Shown: piece by piece, positions 19,470 to 29,554 of the stretch
Numbering within the stretch: position 1 is the first letter of the stretch
Layout of the letters: every line of letters begins with the position of its first letter
Source: Lonepinella koalarum
GTDB lineage: Bacteria; Pseudomonadota; Gammaproteobacteria; Enterobacterales; Pasteurellaceae
Direction of reading: 5' to 3'
Length of the DNA: 64,000 nucleotides
NCBI RefSeq assembly: GCF_004565475.1
Contig: NZ_SRHX01000006.1
Span: forward strand, 1 to 64,000
Notes under the pieces: generated by a model
Seen by the model: only the letters and a program-made list of their open reading frames with translations
What the model was told of the DNA's origin: nothing
Database searches by the model: none
Made by a program: the position numbers and the translations under genes

Positions 19470-21464
19470 TTATTGATCCAGAACAAATTTTAATCCCGAT
19501 TGTCGCTTGCTTTTTCTCTGTACCGCCAATTGCCAAATCTGTTCTGTGGCAAATAAGGTAAATTCATCTTTCGCTCTGGTAATGGCGGTATAAACTAATT
19601 CTTTACTTAATACAGGATTATTTTTCGTTGGTAACAGTAAAAATGTATGGTTAAATTCCGATCCTTGCGATTTATGCACGGTCATCACATAAGCCGTTTC
19701 ATATTGCATAGGAAGACGATGGCGAGAAACCAATTTATAATTACCTTGTTTATCGACACTGTCAAAACAGACCAAATTATGCCCCACATAAATGCCAATA
19801 TCCCCATTGGCTAAATTTACATTGCGATCATTTTGGGTAATCATAATCGGCTTACCAAGATACCAATCTCGTTGCTGTTGGAAATTTACCAAGCCTGCTT
19901 TTTGCAGTGCATTGGCTATCATTTGATTAAGTGATTCCACCCCAAACTCGCCTTGACGTAATGCAGTTAAAAACCGAACTGCATTAAACTTAGCAAATAA
20001 CATTTGGTAATGTTCATTATTCAAATCATCTTTATTCTGTTGTAAATAAACTAAATAATCTCGATAATTCTGCACCGCACTTTGTACAATTTGATTGATA
20101 CAATGAGCATTAAAATCTTTTTCATCCGCAAATTGCTGGGGTAGAAATTCCACCAGATGTAATTTTCCTTGCGAAAAATCTTGCGTAAACAACGTCCAAC
20201 TTTGTTCAATCACAGGATATTGTACAGAATTTACCGCTGCCGCCAACTGTCCAATGCCTGAATTTTCATCAAAACGGCGACTATCTGGCAAATAACATAA
20301 ACAATTCGCGATGCTTGATAAACTCGTTTCACTGGCGATTAATATTTCCCCTGTAACCGCGGTCAAATATTCAGTAAATTCTTTATCATAACAACCAATA
20401 TTTTTTTGCCGTTTAGGATCAAAATACAAGCCCATAAACTGCCCCAACTCACCTAAAATAGCGCCCGCTTCAACGGAAGAGAGCTGATCCTTATCGCCCA
20501 ATAAAATCAATTTACAATGTGGTGCCAACGCTTCTCGTACTTTATTCATTAGGCTCAAATCAATCATTGACGCTTCATCAATAATCAACACGTCATAAGG
20601 AAATGGATTTTGGGCGTGATAAACCGTTTTTTCGCTAAACGGTCGTACTCCCAATAGGCTATGCAAAGTTTGTGCCGAGCTTGGCATGTTATGCTGTATT
20701 GCATCTTCAATTAATAAATGCTGTAAAGATTCGCTGTTTAATTCTTTTTCAATGCTTTCACTTAATCTAGCGGAGGCTTTGCCTGTGGGAGCAGATAAAC
20801 CAATTTTTAATTTGCCTTGATGTAATTTTTGTAATACTGCCAACAGCCGTGCTACCGTATAGGTTTTACCTGTCCCTGGTCCACCTGAAATTAAACAAAA
20901 TGATTGCCGTAACGCTACTGCCACCGCCACTTTTTGCCAGTTAGTTGTTGCCGTTGTTTGCTCAAAATAACGAGCCAAACAGGCTTTAACTTGTGGTAAC
21001 GAAAAATCTTGTGGTTTTTGCACCGCAGTTTTAATGTAATCAGCTAAACGATATTCATCTTGCCAAGTGCGGTAAAAATACAAGGCGTTATGTTGTAATA
21101 CCAAGGGGGCAATTTTCTCTTGTGGGCTAAGAGTAAAAGCAATATGGTCTTGCAACATATTCGCCCATTGATGCAAAGGTAAATTAGCTATTTTCTGATT
21201 AATTTCCGCTACGTAATCTATGCCATCATCGGTTTTGATATAACGCAACCCAAAGTAATTATTGGCTAAATCTCTATCTAAAAATAAACAAGTATTGCCC
21301 TGTGATAAACTATATTGACAAAGCCCTGCCACCAAAATCGCCAATACTTGTTGCTGTTCGCTATAACCTAAACCTTGTTGTTTATCAGCAATCAATTTTG
21401 CAAAATAAAAATCAGCCTGACTAATCCGTTGCTGTTGGCAAAGCGAAAATAATAAATTAAGCAT
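19470..21464 (-). CDS. recD: RecBCD exonuclease V, alpha subunit RecD
   Basis: 5'-3' helicase of the RecBCD complex for double-strand break repair. Walker A is ISGGPGTGKTYTVARLL near residue 190, Walker B VLIIDEASMID, and the C-terminal motif VI-like segment VMTVHKSQGSEF. The 664 residues are longer than E. coli RecD (608) but close to H. influenzae (about 640). ATG 21462-21464 overlaps the recB stop by 8 bp, a coupled pair. recC is not in the window; it is also elsewhere in H. influenzae. Confidence 0.95.
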   Translation of the reverse strand: MLNLLFSLCQQQRISQADFYFAKLIADKQQGLGYSEQQQVLAILVAGLCQYSLSQGNTCLFLDRDLANNYFGLRYIKTDDGIDYVAEINQKIANLPLHQWANMLQDHIAFTLSPQEKIAPLVLQHNALYFYRTWQDEYRLADYIKTAVQKPQDFSLPQVKACLARYFEQTTATTNWQKVAVAVALRQSFCLISGGPGTGKTYTVARLLAVLQKLHQGKLKIGLSAPTGKASARLSESIEKELNSESLQHLLIEDAIQHNMPSSAQTLHSLLGVRPFSEKTVYHAQNPFPYDVLIIDEASMIDLSLMNKVREALAPHCKLILLGDKDQLSSVEAGAILGELGQFMGLYFDPKRQKNIGCYDKEFTEYLTAVTGEILIASETSLSSIANCLCYLPDSRRFDENSGIGQLAAAVNSVQYPVIEQSWTLFTQDFSQGKLHLVEFLPQQFADEKDFNAHCINQIVQSAVQNYRDYLVYLQQNKDDLNNEHYQMLFAKFNAVRFLTALRQGEFGVESLNQMIANALQKAGLVNFQQQRDWYLGKPIMITQNDRNVNLANGDIGIYVGHNLVCFDSVDKQGNYKLVSRHRLPMQYETAYVMTVHKSQGSEFNHTFLLLPTKNNPVLSKELVYTAITRAKDEFTLFATEQIWQLAVQRKSKRQSGLKFVLDQ

Positions 21465-24400
21465 TAAATAAGTTCTCCAAATTGGCAATCAATTCTGCTT
21501 CGGGACGATCAAAAAATACCCCTGATTGCATTTCACCATTCATACCACGCAAGAAAGTATAAACCACTCCACCAAAATGGCTTTCATAGCTATACGCAGG
21601 ATCTCGCAAGCGTAAATAACGATCTAATGCCAAGGTATAAAGTAAATATTGCAAATCATAATGTTCATTTTGCATGGCTTTAACCAATTCATCTGGTTGA
21701 TAATTTTGCGGTGATTTCCCCAGCAAATTCGATTTATAATCCACAATATAGTATTTGCCTTGATAACGAAACACCAAGTCAATAAACCCCCGTAACATAC
21801 CCTGAATTTGATCGAATTGCCAAGGTTCCTGCCAGTAGTGATGATAGGCTTTTAACAAACTATTAAACTTATTCACATCAAAAGTGCGGTGTAAATTAAA
21901 ATAGAATTGCATTTCTTTTAAGCAATCTTTGGCAGGTAATTGAGCTAGGTATAGCCCATTTTCTAATAACGGTGTCTGTAAAATATGATTAATCCATTGC
22001 GTAAAAGGTTGCTGCCAACTTTCATCTAAACCTAATTGTTGGCAATATTTTGCTATCAGCTCAGGATTGACTGGCTGATTAAAGGTTATTTTTTCCAACA
22101 GCGAATGTAACAAGGTTCCGACTTGAGAACCATGGGGAAAATCCACGGGGGAATGTGCGGTCGGATAATCTTGCCAATCGACTAATGAAGTTTGCTTCAA
22201 CGCTATATTACTTTGTGCCAACTGATCGTTATCTTTAGCCGCATCAAAAACTCGACTATTTTCTACCGCACTTTCATCTAACATTTGGATTTGCGGTTGC
22301 CACCAAGGTTTTTGTTTATTTTGTTGATGATTTTGCATTAAGCCAGTAAAGCTCGATAATGTCCAATCACGTTCAATGTTTTGCTCAAATTCCGATGCTT
22401 TTAGTGGTGCTACGGTAGCGTTTTGTGCTTTATTCCGATCTTCTACAACAATATCCGTATTTAAAATAGGCTCAACGGTTAAACTTTCATGCCCCCATTT
22501 TTGTTGCAAAGCCGTTAATAATGTTTGGCTATCATAAACATTCTGCATTTTTTCATTTAAACCGATCTTACCTTGTGTTAACGCATACCCAATAGCCGTC
22601 CATTCACCTTGCAAATGTAGCGGTAAGGTGATATTGACCTGATATTTCGCCCGAGTTAGTGCCACATAAAGTAATCGCATTTTTTCTGCCATACTTTCCT
22701 GCACGGTTAACGCAGAATATTGTGACTCAATATCCCAATATTGCTGTTTATCTCGTTCATCATGATAAGTGCTTATGGCATCGGATTTAAGCGTAGAAAA
22801 CGCAATAAAGGGCAACCACACTAAGCCATATTCCAGCCCTTTGGATTTATGAATGGTAACAATCTTCACCAACTGATTTTCACTTTCTAGCCGTAATTGT
22901 TGCTCATCATCACGATCCTGTTTATTTTGAATCTGTAACTCAAACCAACGCAATAAACTGGCTTCGCTTTCTTGGGTTGGGCTGGCTTGTTGTAATAATT
23001 CACTCAAATGTAATAAATTGGTAATACGGCGTTCACCATTTTGCATGGCTTTCATTCGCTCTAACATACAAGGCTGATGTTCATCCACTTGTAAAAAGAG
23101 TTGGTATAACATTGCCAACACACCATGACGCAACCAACGGCGTTGATAATTTTCAAATCGACTTACCCATTGTTCAAGCAGACTATCTTGTTGTTTAATT
23201 TGATTAATTTCTGCCGCAGTAAAAGCAAATAAACTGGTTGCCAAGGCATTTAAAATTACTTTGGTATTCAATGGATTTAAACAAGCTCGTAAAATATAGG
23301 CTAATTCTTTCGCTTCATCACTATCAAATACATTGCTTTTATCCGACAAATAAACTGAAGCAATCCCCCGTTTACGTAAACTTTGTTGAATTAACTCAGC
23401 TTCTCGCCAACTTTCCACCAGCACCGCAATATCATTATCTTGTACGATTTCACGTTGCTCATCTTTGGCAAAAACCGCGGTGTTTTTTCCAACACTTTTT
23501 AACCATTGATAAATAGAATTTGCACAGGTTTCAGCAAATAGCTGTTGAGTTTCGCCTTTGAGCAATTTATTTTTATCATTTAACTGTTCACCTAAATAAA
23601 ATACCAAGGGTGCTTGCTTTTTCTCCCCAATCAAAAATTCAGCCTGTTTACTGCCAGCCTTAACCGATTGGAAAGGAATATCTGCATATAAAAAAGAGCT
23701 GGCAAAATTAAAAATGCCATTTACTGCCTGAATTAATGCTCCGCTAGAACGATAATTATTTTCTAAGGTAAAAGATTGCTTGGCTTGTTGGCTGGCTCGT
23801 AAATAGGTAAAAATATCCGCCCCACGGAATTTATAAATCGCCTGTTTCGGATCGCCAATCATAATAAAACCACAGTTTGGTTGTGCTTGATAAATCTTCT
23901 CAAAAATTTGATATTGGCGATTATCAGTGTCCTGAAACTCATCAATCATCGCAAATGGATATTGCGAACGAATCCGATGAGCCAATTCATTCCCCTGTTC
24001 GGCATATAACGCATCACGCAATAAACGTAATAAATCATCAAAACTCTTTTCTGCGTGATCGAGTTTATAAGCAGTCATTTTCTGATTTAATGCCTGCATA
24101 TAATGATATAAAACAATGTGGTAGTATAAAGTGAAATCAATATTTCTAACCTTATCCACTTGCTCAAATACCACATGTGTCATCGGCTCCGCCCCTTCTT
24201 CCACATAATCGGTATTTAAATTTTGTTGTGAGAAATATTTGATACAATCAGGAAAATCTAATTGATAAACATCATCCGCCCAACTTTCCATTTGGTTTAA
24301 CCAATTTGGTACAGTATTAGACTTAAAACTAGTACGTTTTAAGCGTTTTTTCTCACCTTTTGCATATTTCTTAGCAGTCTCATTCTCAATTAATTGACGA

Positions 24401-25164
24401 ATTTCCACCGCACTTTCTCGCCATTGTTGTTTTAATTGCTGAATTTGCTGTAGTCCATTTTGTACATATTGCTGTAAAAATTCACTTAAATCATGCTCCA
24501 GTAACTGCGGTGAATTTATTGCGACTTTTAACGGATCACCACTCACATATTGACGAATATGATTTAAAACCGCTGATGGAGAACCTAACCAACGGTGAAT
24601 AAAATCTGTACTTTCGTAAGGTAATGAATAAAAATGCTCACGCCAAAATTCATTGGCAAAGCGTTTTAATAATTCCGTTTCATCTTTGACTAATTCCAAT
24701 TCAAAATGAATCCCTGAATAAAAGGCATATTGAGTTAATACTCGGCGACAAAAGCTATGAATAGTATAAATCGCTGCCATATCCATATTCTGTTCCGCTA
24801 AACGCAAACGTTGAATAGCTAAGTCAATATCATCAATATAATCCACTAATTCCGCTAATGGTTGATTATCTGCAAATGCCTTTTTATCTTGTATTTCCCG
24901 ATATTGCTCAAGTTGTTTTTTACAAAGATGAATCCGCTGACGAATACGTTCTTTAAGTTCTTGAGTAGATGCTTCAGTAAAAGTAACCACTAGAATTTCT
25001 TCTACCGATAAGGGACGAGAAAAATTATTTTCTCCAGCTTGCAGTAATAAACGAATATACAGGCTCGCCATGGTGTAGGTTTTGCCTGTCCCAGCGGAGG
25101 CTTCTATTAACGTGGTGTGGGTTAAGGGAGTTGAATTGGCATTAAGTGCGGTAGCTTTTGGCAT
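21457..25164 (-). CDS. recB: RecBCD exonuclease V, beta subunit RecB
   Basis: 3'-5' helicase and nuclease of RecBCD. Seen in order: Walker A EASAGTGKTYTMASLYIRLL (about 22-41), SF1A helicase motif FAMIDEFQDTDNRQYQIF, motif V/VI region TIHKSKGLEYGLVWLPF and RLLYVALTRAKYQ, and the C-terminal RecB nuclease core GFIDLVFRYQGKYYIVDYKS with the D...DxK metal site. The 1235 residues compare with 1180 in E. coli. An uptake signal (AAGTGCGGT) is embedded in codons 7-10 of the gene, and more lie inside. It is 41 bp from metX. Confidence 0.96.
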   Translation of the reverse strand: MPKATALNANSTPLTHTTLIEASAGTGKTYTMASLYIRLLLQAGENNFSRPLSVEEILVVTFTEASTQELKERIRQRIHLCKKQLEQYREIQDKKAFADNQPLAELVDYIDDIDLAIQRLRLAEQNMDMAAIYTIHSFCRRVLTQYAFYSGIHFELELVKDETELLKRFANEFWREHFYSLPYESTDFIHRWLGSPSAVLNHIRQYVSGDPLKVAINSPQLLEHDLSEFLQQYVQNGLQQIQQLKQQWRESAVEIRQLIENETAKKYAKGEKKRLKRTSFKSNTVPNWLNQMESWADDVYQLDFPDCIKYFSQQNLNTDYVEEGAEPMTHVVFEQVDKVRNIDFTLYYHIVLYHYMQALNQKMTAYKLDHAEKSFDDLLRLLRDALYAEQGNELAHRIRSQYPFAMIDEFQDTDNRQYQIFEKIYQAQPNCGFIMIGDPKQAIYKFRGADIFTYLRASQQAKQSFTLENNYRSSGALIQAVNGIFNFASSFLYADIPFQSVKAGSKQAEFLIGEKKQAPLVFYLGEQLNDKNKLLKGETQQLFAETCANSIYQWLKSVGKNTAVFAKDEQREIVQDNDIAVLVESWREAELIQQSLRKRGIASVYLSDKSNVFDSDEAKELAYILRACLNPLNTKVILNALATSLFAFTAAEINQIKQQDSLLEQWVSRFENYQRRWLRHGVLAMLYQLFLQVDEHQPCMLERMKAMQNGERRITNLLHLSELLQQASPTQESEASLLRWFELQIQNKQDRDDEQQLRLESENQLVKIVTIHKSKGLEYGLVWLPFIAFSTLKSDAISTYHDERDKQQYWDIESQYSALTVQESMAEKMRLLYVALTRAKYQVNITLPLHLQGEWTAIGYALTQGKIGLNEKMQNVYDSQTLLTALQQKWGHESLTVEPILNTDIVVEDRNKAQNATVAPLKASEFEQNIERDWTLSSFTGLMQNHQQNKQKPWWQPQIQMLDESAVENSRVFDAAKDNDQLAQSNIALKQTSLVDWQDYPTAHSPVDFPHGSQVGTLLHSLLEKITFNQPVNPELIAKYCQQLGLDESWQQPFTQWINHILQTPLLENGLYLAQLPAKDCLKEMQFYFNLHRTFDVNKFNSLLKAYHHYWQEPWQFDQIQGMLRGFIDLVFRYQGKYYIVDYKSNLLGKSPQNYQPDELVKAMQNEHYDLQYLLYTLALDRYLRLRDPAYSYESHFGGVVYTFLRGMNGEMQSGVFFDRPEAELIANLENLFNA

Positions 25165-25205
25165 CGTTTTTTTCCAAAAATAAAGGCTAACTACTGTTAG
25201 CCTAG

Positions 25206-26324
25206 TTATATCATAAATTCAATCATTGTACTAGCTGGGGGGGTATTGGCATTTTCCAAGCCTGCCCGAATCTTGCTTTCGAAAATATCATAATCCACTA
25301 AAAACGCATCATGCCCATAATCTGATGCAAATTCAAAATATTGTAAATTTACCTGACTTTGTTCTAATAATACTTTGCTTTTACGCAAATCGTTAATTTT
25401 AAAAAGCTGATCATTGGTCACTGCAACGAGAGTATAACGAGCCTTAATCCGTGCTAAGGCGGTCTTAATATTGTCAAAACCTACCGCTGGATCATATAAA
25501 TCCAACGCTCGCAATAAATGTAAATAACTGTTGGCATCAAAACGATCAAGAAATTTTTTACCTTGATAGGTTAAATAACTTTCCACCTGAAACCAATCGC
25601 CCCAATATTGCCCCTCTGCTTTGGTGGCTCGCCCAAAGGCTTTGGCTAACTGAATATCCGTACGATAGGTCAACATACCTAACATTCGGGCAATAGCTAA
25701 TCCTTTGGCTGGTGGTTCGCCGTCATAATAGTCCCCAGCATTAAAATTGGGATCATTCAGAATCGCTTGACGCATGACGTGATTAAATCCAATGGCTTCC
25801 GCACTAAAGGTTAAAGAAGAACAAAGATTAACCACATTATCCACAAAATCAGGATAATAAATCGCCCATTGGGTGGCTTGCATGCCACCAAAAGAACCGC
25901 CAACGACAGCATGTAAATGGGAAATTTGTAAAGCATCTAACAGGGCTTTTTGTACCCGAACCAAATCTTGTACGATCACATTTGGAAACTGACCACCGTA
26001 AGGCTTGCCCGTTTGAGGGTTTATTGAAGCGGGACCCGTTGTGCCTTTACAACCGCCCAACACATTTGAGCAAATAAAGAAATATTTATCCGTATCAAAA
26101 GCCAACCTCTTACCCATGAAATTCTGCCACCAGCCTGTGCTATTTGGTTCTGTAGAATAAGGTTCGGCATCGCCTGTTAAAGCGTGACATAATAAAACGA
26201 CATTACTCTTATCCGCATTTAACTCACCATAAGTTTGATAAGCCACTTCAATATGATCAAGTCTCCCACCAAACACAAGATCTAGCGGTTCCTGCTCAAA
26301 TAAGGTAATTTTTTGTACTGCCAT
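25206..26324 (-). CDS. metX: Homoserine O-acetyltransferase
   Basis: Acetyl-CoA-dependent acylation of homoserine for methionine synthesis; an alpha/beta hydrolase. The nucleophile elbow is [12 protein letters not shown], the oxyanion and substrate region [17 protein letters not shown], and the catalytic Asp and His lie in the C-terminal segments TNDQLFK and [10 protein letters not shown]. The 372 residues fit the family. Start ATG follows AGGATAATC. Tandem MetJ-type boxes lie 83 bp upstream, indicating repression by S-adenosylmethionine-MetJ. The use of MetX rather than MetA agrees with Haemophilus. Acetyl rather than succinyl specificity is inferred from the genus. Confidence 0.94.
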   Translation of the reverse strand: MAVQKITLFEQEPLDLVFGGRLDHIEVAYQTYGELNADKSNVVLLCHALTGDAEPYSTEPNSTGWWQNFMGKRLAFDTDKYFFICSNVLGGCKGTTGPASINPQTGKPYGGQFPNVIVQDLVRVQKALLDALQISHLHAVVGGSFGGMQATQWAIYYPDFVDNVVNLCSSLTFSAEAIGFNHVMRQAILNDPNFNAGDYYDGEPPAKGLAIARMLGMLTYRTDIQLAKAFGRATKAEGQYWGDWFQVESYLTYQGKKFLDRFDANSYLHLLRALDLYDPAVGFDNIKTALARIKARYTLVAVTNDQLFKINDLRKSKVLLEQSQVNLQYFEFASDYGHDAFLVDYDIFESKIRAGLENANTPPASTMIEFMI

Positions 26325-26406
26325 TGATTATCCTGTTGTTCGGGGATAAAGATTTTTACGATGAGCTATAAACTACCTAGGATAATATCGATTGTCAAGA
26401 AATTTT

Positions 26407-26422
26407 AGACGTTTAGACGGCT
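26407..26422. promoter_or_regulatory. Tandem MetJ boxes upstream of metX
   Basis: Two adjacent 8-mers, AGACGTTT and AGACGGCT, match the MetJ consensus AGACGTCT in 7 and 6 of 8 bases, in the tandem phase that MetJ dimers require. They are 83 bp upstream of the metX start. The MetJ gene itself is not in the window. Confidence 0.75.
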
Positions 26423-26462
26423 AAAAATAAAGAGTACCGTAATTTAAAACAAAGGTAAAATA

Positions 26463-26483
26463 AGGGCGTACCCAATACGCCCT
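26463..26483 (-). terminator. Terminator for thrS
   Basis: AGGGCGTA and TACGCCCT form an 8-bp stem with a 5-base loop, then TATTTTA on the minus strand. It is 30 bp past the thrS stop and precedes the metX promoter region. Confidence 0.75.
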
Positions 26484-26512
26484 ATAAATCAAATAAAGTC
26501 AATAAGCTAGAT

Positions 26513-28444
26513 TTATTCTTCACCCAGCAACTTCAATTCCCGTCCCCGAACCTGTGCTTTCAAGATCTGCACAAATTCATCGACATCATAACTGCCTAAA
26601 TCCGTCCCTTTGCGTGTCCGCACGGCGATTTTATTTTCAGCGATTTCTTTGTCGCCACAAACCAGCATATAAGGCACACGGCGTAAGGTGTGTTCACGGA
26701 TTTTGAAGCCCACTTTTTCGTTGCGTAAATCAGATTTTACACGCAAACCTGCATCCGAAAGTTTTTTCGTCACGGCTTGAACATAATCCGCTTGGCTGTC
26801 AGTGATGTTCATCACTACCGCTTGCACAGGGGCTAACCATGCAGGGAAGAAACCGGCGTATTCTTCGGTGATAATGCCGATAAAGCGTTCGATTGAACCT
26901 AAGATCGCACGGTGGATCATCACAGGGGTACGGCGATCGTTATCTTCTGCCACATAAGACGCATTTAAGCGACCTGGTAAGGCGAAGTCTAATTGAATTG
27001 TGCCGCATTGCCATTCACGACCTAAGCAGTCACGCAAAGCAAATTCGATTTTCGGCCCGTAGAATGCTCCCTCGCCTTCTTGGATTTCGTATTCAAGACC
27101 ATTGTGACGTAACGCATTGGCTAACCCTTCTTCGGCACGATCCCACATTTCATCAGAACCAATACGGCTGTCAGGACGGGTAGAAAGTTTCACTGCAATA
27201 TTCACAAAGCCAAAGGTGCTGTAAATGTCGTAAACCATTTTAATACAGCTGGTTACTTCGCTTTCAATTTGTTGTTCGGTACAGAAAATATGCGCATCAT
27301 CTTGGGTAAAACCACGCACACGCATTAAGCCGTGTAACGAACCTGATGGCTCATTACGATGACATGAACCAAATTCTGCCATACGAATTGGCAAATCACG
27401 GTACGATTTCAAGCCTTGATTAAAAATTTGCACGTGACCCGGGCAGTTCATCGGTTTAATGGCATATTCACGGTTTTCTGATTGAGTGGTGAACATTAAA
27501 TCGCCGTAGTTTTGCCAGTGACCTGTACGTTCCCAAAGCACTCTGTCCATCATAAACGGACCTTTTACTTCTTGGTAATCATACTGTTTGAGTTTGGTGC
27601 GAACAAAGGTTTCCAATTCACGGAAAATGGTCCAGCCGTCATTATGCCAGAACACCATTCCCGGAGCTTCTTCTTGCATGTGATATAAATCTAAGGCTTT
27701 GCCGATTTTACGATGGTCGCGTTTTGCCGCTTCTTCAAGGCGAGTTAAATATTCATTTAATTGTTTTTTGTCCGCCCATGCGGTACCGTAAATCCGTTGC
27801 AACATTTTATTTTTGCTATCGCCACGCCAGTATGCGCCTGCTACTTTCATTAATTTAAAATGTTGGCAAAAACGCATATTCGGCACGTGCGGTCCACGGC
27901 ACATATCAATATATTCTTGGTGATGATATAAGGCTGGCATTGCGGTGTGTTCAATGTTTTCATCGAGAATCGCCATTTTATACGGCTCACCACGTTGCTC
28001 AAAGGTATCATGGGCTTGTTGCCAACTGACTGGCTTTTTCACCACATCATAATTGGTTTTCGCCAATTCAAGCATGCGTTTTTCCAACGCATCAATATCG
28101 TCTTGTGTTAATGAACGATCTAAATCCACATCATAGTAAAAGCCGTTTTCAATGGTTGGACCGATCGCCATTTTCACATCGGGGAATAATTGTTTAATTG
28201 CATGTCCCAATAAGTGAGCTGTTGAATGGCGGATAATTTCCAAACCGTCTTCGTCTTTGGCAGTAATAATTTCTAATTTGGCATCTTCCGAGATAATATC
28301 GCAAGCGTCTTTCCGCTCGCCGTTGACCCGCCCTGCAATAGTAGCTTTGGCAAGACCTGCGCCAATATTTTGTGCTACTTCCAATACAGAAACAGGGTGA
28401 TCAAATTGACGTTGTGAACCGTCTGGTAAAGTAATAATAGGCAT
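26513..28444 (-). CDS. thrS: Threonine-tRNA ligase
   Basis: Class II synthetase charging tRNA-Thr. The 643 residues match E. coli (642): N-terminal TGS domain ([20 protein letters not shown]), SAD editing domain with [16 protein letters not shown] and the distal CRGPHV, catalytic core with [16 protein letters not shown] and the zinc-site Cys in KPMNCPGH, and the C-terminal anticodon-binding domain. Unlike enterics it is not next to infC. Base composition is unusual: three sampled 60-base lines are 47-48% GC, against the low to mid 30s around it. The leader carries a likely ThrRS-binding operator and a terminator-like hairpin. AAGGATAG precedes the ATG. Confidence 0.97.
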   Translation of the reverse strand: MPIITLPDGSQRQFDHPVSVLEVAQNIGAGLAKATIAGRVNGERKDACDIISEDAKLEIITAKDEDGLEIIRHSTAHLLGHAIKQLFPDVKMAIGPTIENGFYYDVDLDRSLTQDDIDALEKRMLELAKTNYDVVKKPVSWQQAHDTFEQRGEPYKMAILDENIEHTAMPALYHHQEYIDMCRGPHVPNMRFCQHFKLMKVAGAYWRGDSKNKMLQRIYGTAWADKKQLNEYLTRLEEAAKRDHRKIGKALDLYHMQEEAPGMVFWHNDGWTIFRELETFVRTKLKQYDYQEVKGPFMMDRVLWERTGHWQNYGDLMFTTQSENREYAIKPMNCPGHVQIFNQGLKSYRDLPIRMAEFGSCHRNEPSGSLHGLMRVRGFTQDDAHIFCTEQQIESEVTSCIKMVYDIYSTFGFVNIAVKLSTRPDSRIGSDEMWDRAEEGLANALRHNGLEYEIQEGEGAFYGPKIEFALRDCLGREWQCGTIQLDFALPGRLNASYVAEDNDRRTPVMIHRAILGSIERFIGIITEEYAGFFPAWLAPVQAVVMNITDSQADYVQAVTKKLSDAGLRVKSDLRNEKVGFKIREHTLRRVPYMLVCGDKEIAENKIAVRTRKGTDLGSYDVDEFVQILKAQVRGRELKLLGEE

Positions 28445-28464
28445 TTTCTATCCTTGTTACAGTG

Positions 28465-28485
28465 GTCGCCCATACGAAAGGCAAC
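28465..28485 (-). promoter_or_regulatory. Putative ThrRS translational operator mimicking the tRNA-Thr anticodon arm
   Basis: In the thrS leader RNA, GUUGCCU and GGGCGAC pair (7 bp including two G-U) around a 7-base loop, UUCGUAU. The loop has U33, the anticodon CGU (Thr) and A37 in the tRNA arrangement. CGU lies 30-32 bases before the start codon and the ribosome site AAGGA is just downstream. E. coli ThrRS represses its own translation by binding such an anticodon-like leader hairpin. The structure is seen; regulation is inferred by homology. Confidence 0.7.
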
Positions 28486-28501
28486 TTGTTGAGTTTAAGT
28501 T

Positions 28502-28527
28502 AAAAATAAAAAATGGGCATTTTGCCC
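28502..28527 (-). terminator. Terminator-like hairpin inside the thrS leader
   Basis: On the minus strand GGGCA-AAA-TGCCC is followed by ATTTTTTATTTTT. The next upstream gene is divergent, so there is no upstream transcript to end; the hairpin lies in the thrS 5' untranslated region, about 60-80 bases before the start codon, upstream of the operator. A role as attenuator or as a structured arm of the ThrRS operator is possible. Confidence 0.55.
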
Positions 28528-28684
28528 CTCACTTTGTGCTATAGCGACGTTCTACAAACACGTTATCTAGCAAAAAGTGCGGTATATTTTAGCATAATTT
28601 TTTAAAAATTTGATATTCGTCACAGATTATTCATGAAAATAAGTTTATGATTAAACTAATCTCAGTGTAATTTAAGGGGTAGCT

Positions 28685-29542
28685 ATGTGGAAATCAGTTT
28701 CTCAAGTATTAGCGGATCAATTTGGTGCGTATTATTCAATCAAAGAAAAAGATAAAGTGCATACCGGTGAAATGCACGAATCTTGGTTAATTGATGATGG
28801 CATACAACCTGTTTTTGTCAAAACTAACGACAAAACCTATCGTTCTATGTTTCGAGCTGAAGCCGATCAAATTGAATTATTAAGCAAAACCCATATCATT
28901 GACCTACCTAAAGTTTACGGTGTAGGTTGTTCGCAAAATCATAGTTTTTTATTACTTGAAGCCTTGCAATTAGCAACGCCTAGCCCTGAAGAATTTGCAG
29001 AGTTTGGTATCGCATTAGCGAAATTACACCAAATTAAAGGGCTTGAGGGCTATGGTTTAGATTTTGATACTTGGCTTGGTTCTGTTTATCAACCAAACGA
29101 ATGGCGTACCAACTGGGCAACGTTTTTTGCTGACCAACGTATCGGTTGGCAATTACAAATCTGCAAAGAACGGGGTATCAATTTCGGTAATATTGAAGAA
29201 ATTGTTGCCGTAGTGGCAGCTCGACTTGCCAAACATAAACCAACCCCAGCTTTATTACATGGTAATCTATGGATTGAAAACTGCGGTTCATTTAATCATA
29301 AAATTTATTGTTACGACCCAGCTTGTTACTGGGGTGACCGTGAATGTGATCTAGCGTTTACCGAATTATTCGAGCCATTCCCCGATGAATTTTATGAAAA
29401 TTATCACCTCACTTATCCATTGGCTGAGGATTATATTGAACGCAAACCGATTTATCAGCTTTACTATTTGCTTAATTTCAGTCATCGCTTTAAAGGACAT
29501 TATGTGGAATTAACTAAACGGTTTTTGGAATTGATTTTATAG
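28685..29542 (+). CDS. Fructosamine kinase family protein (YniA-like) with Asn at the usual catalytic Asp
   Basis: Member of the fructosamine-3-kinase family of aminoglycoside-kinase-fold proteins, proposed to act on glycated amines or related sugars. The 285 residues match the family (about 286). ATP-site Lys is in PVFVKTN, the family marker KLHQIKGLEGYGLDFDTWLG is split by normal lengths, and the metal-binding DPACYWGDRECDLA (Asp211) is intact. The catalytic-loop motif normally written HGDLW reads HGNLW, with Asn194 (codon AAT at 29264-29266). This may lower or abolish kinase activity. It stands alone, divergent from thrS, and an IS relic starts 12 bp past its stop. Confidence 0.88.
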   Translation: MWKSVSQVLADQFGAYYSIKEKDKVHTGEMHESWLIDDGIQPVFVKTNDKTYRSMFRAEADQIELLSKTHIIDLPKVYGVGCSQNHSFLLLEALQLATPSPEEFAEFGIALAKLHQIKGLEGYGLDFDTWLGSVYQPNEWRTNWATFFADQRIGWQLQICKERGINFGNIEEIVAVVAARLAKHKPTPALLHGNLWIENCGSFNHKIYCYDPACYWGDRECDLAFTELFEPFPDEFYENYHLTYPLAEDYIERKPIYQLYYLLNFSHRFKGHYVELTKRFLELIL

Positions 29543-29554
29543 AAAATCTAAAAC

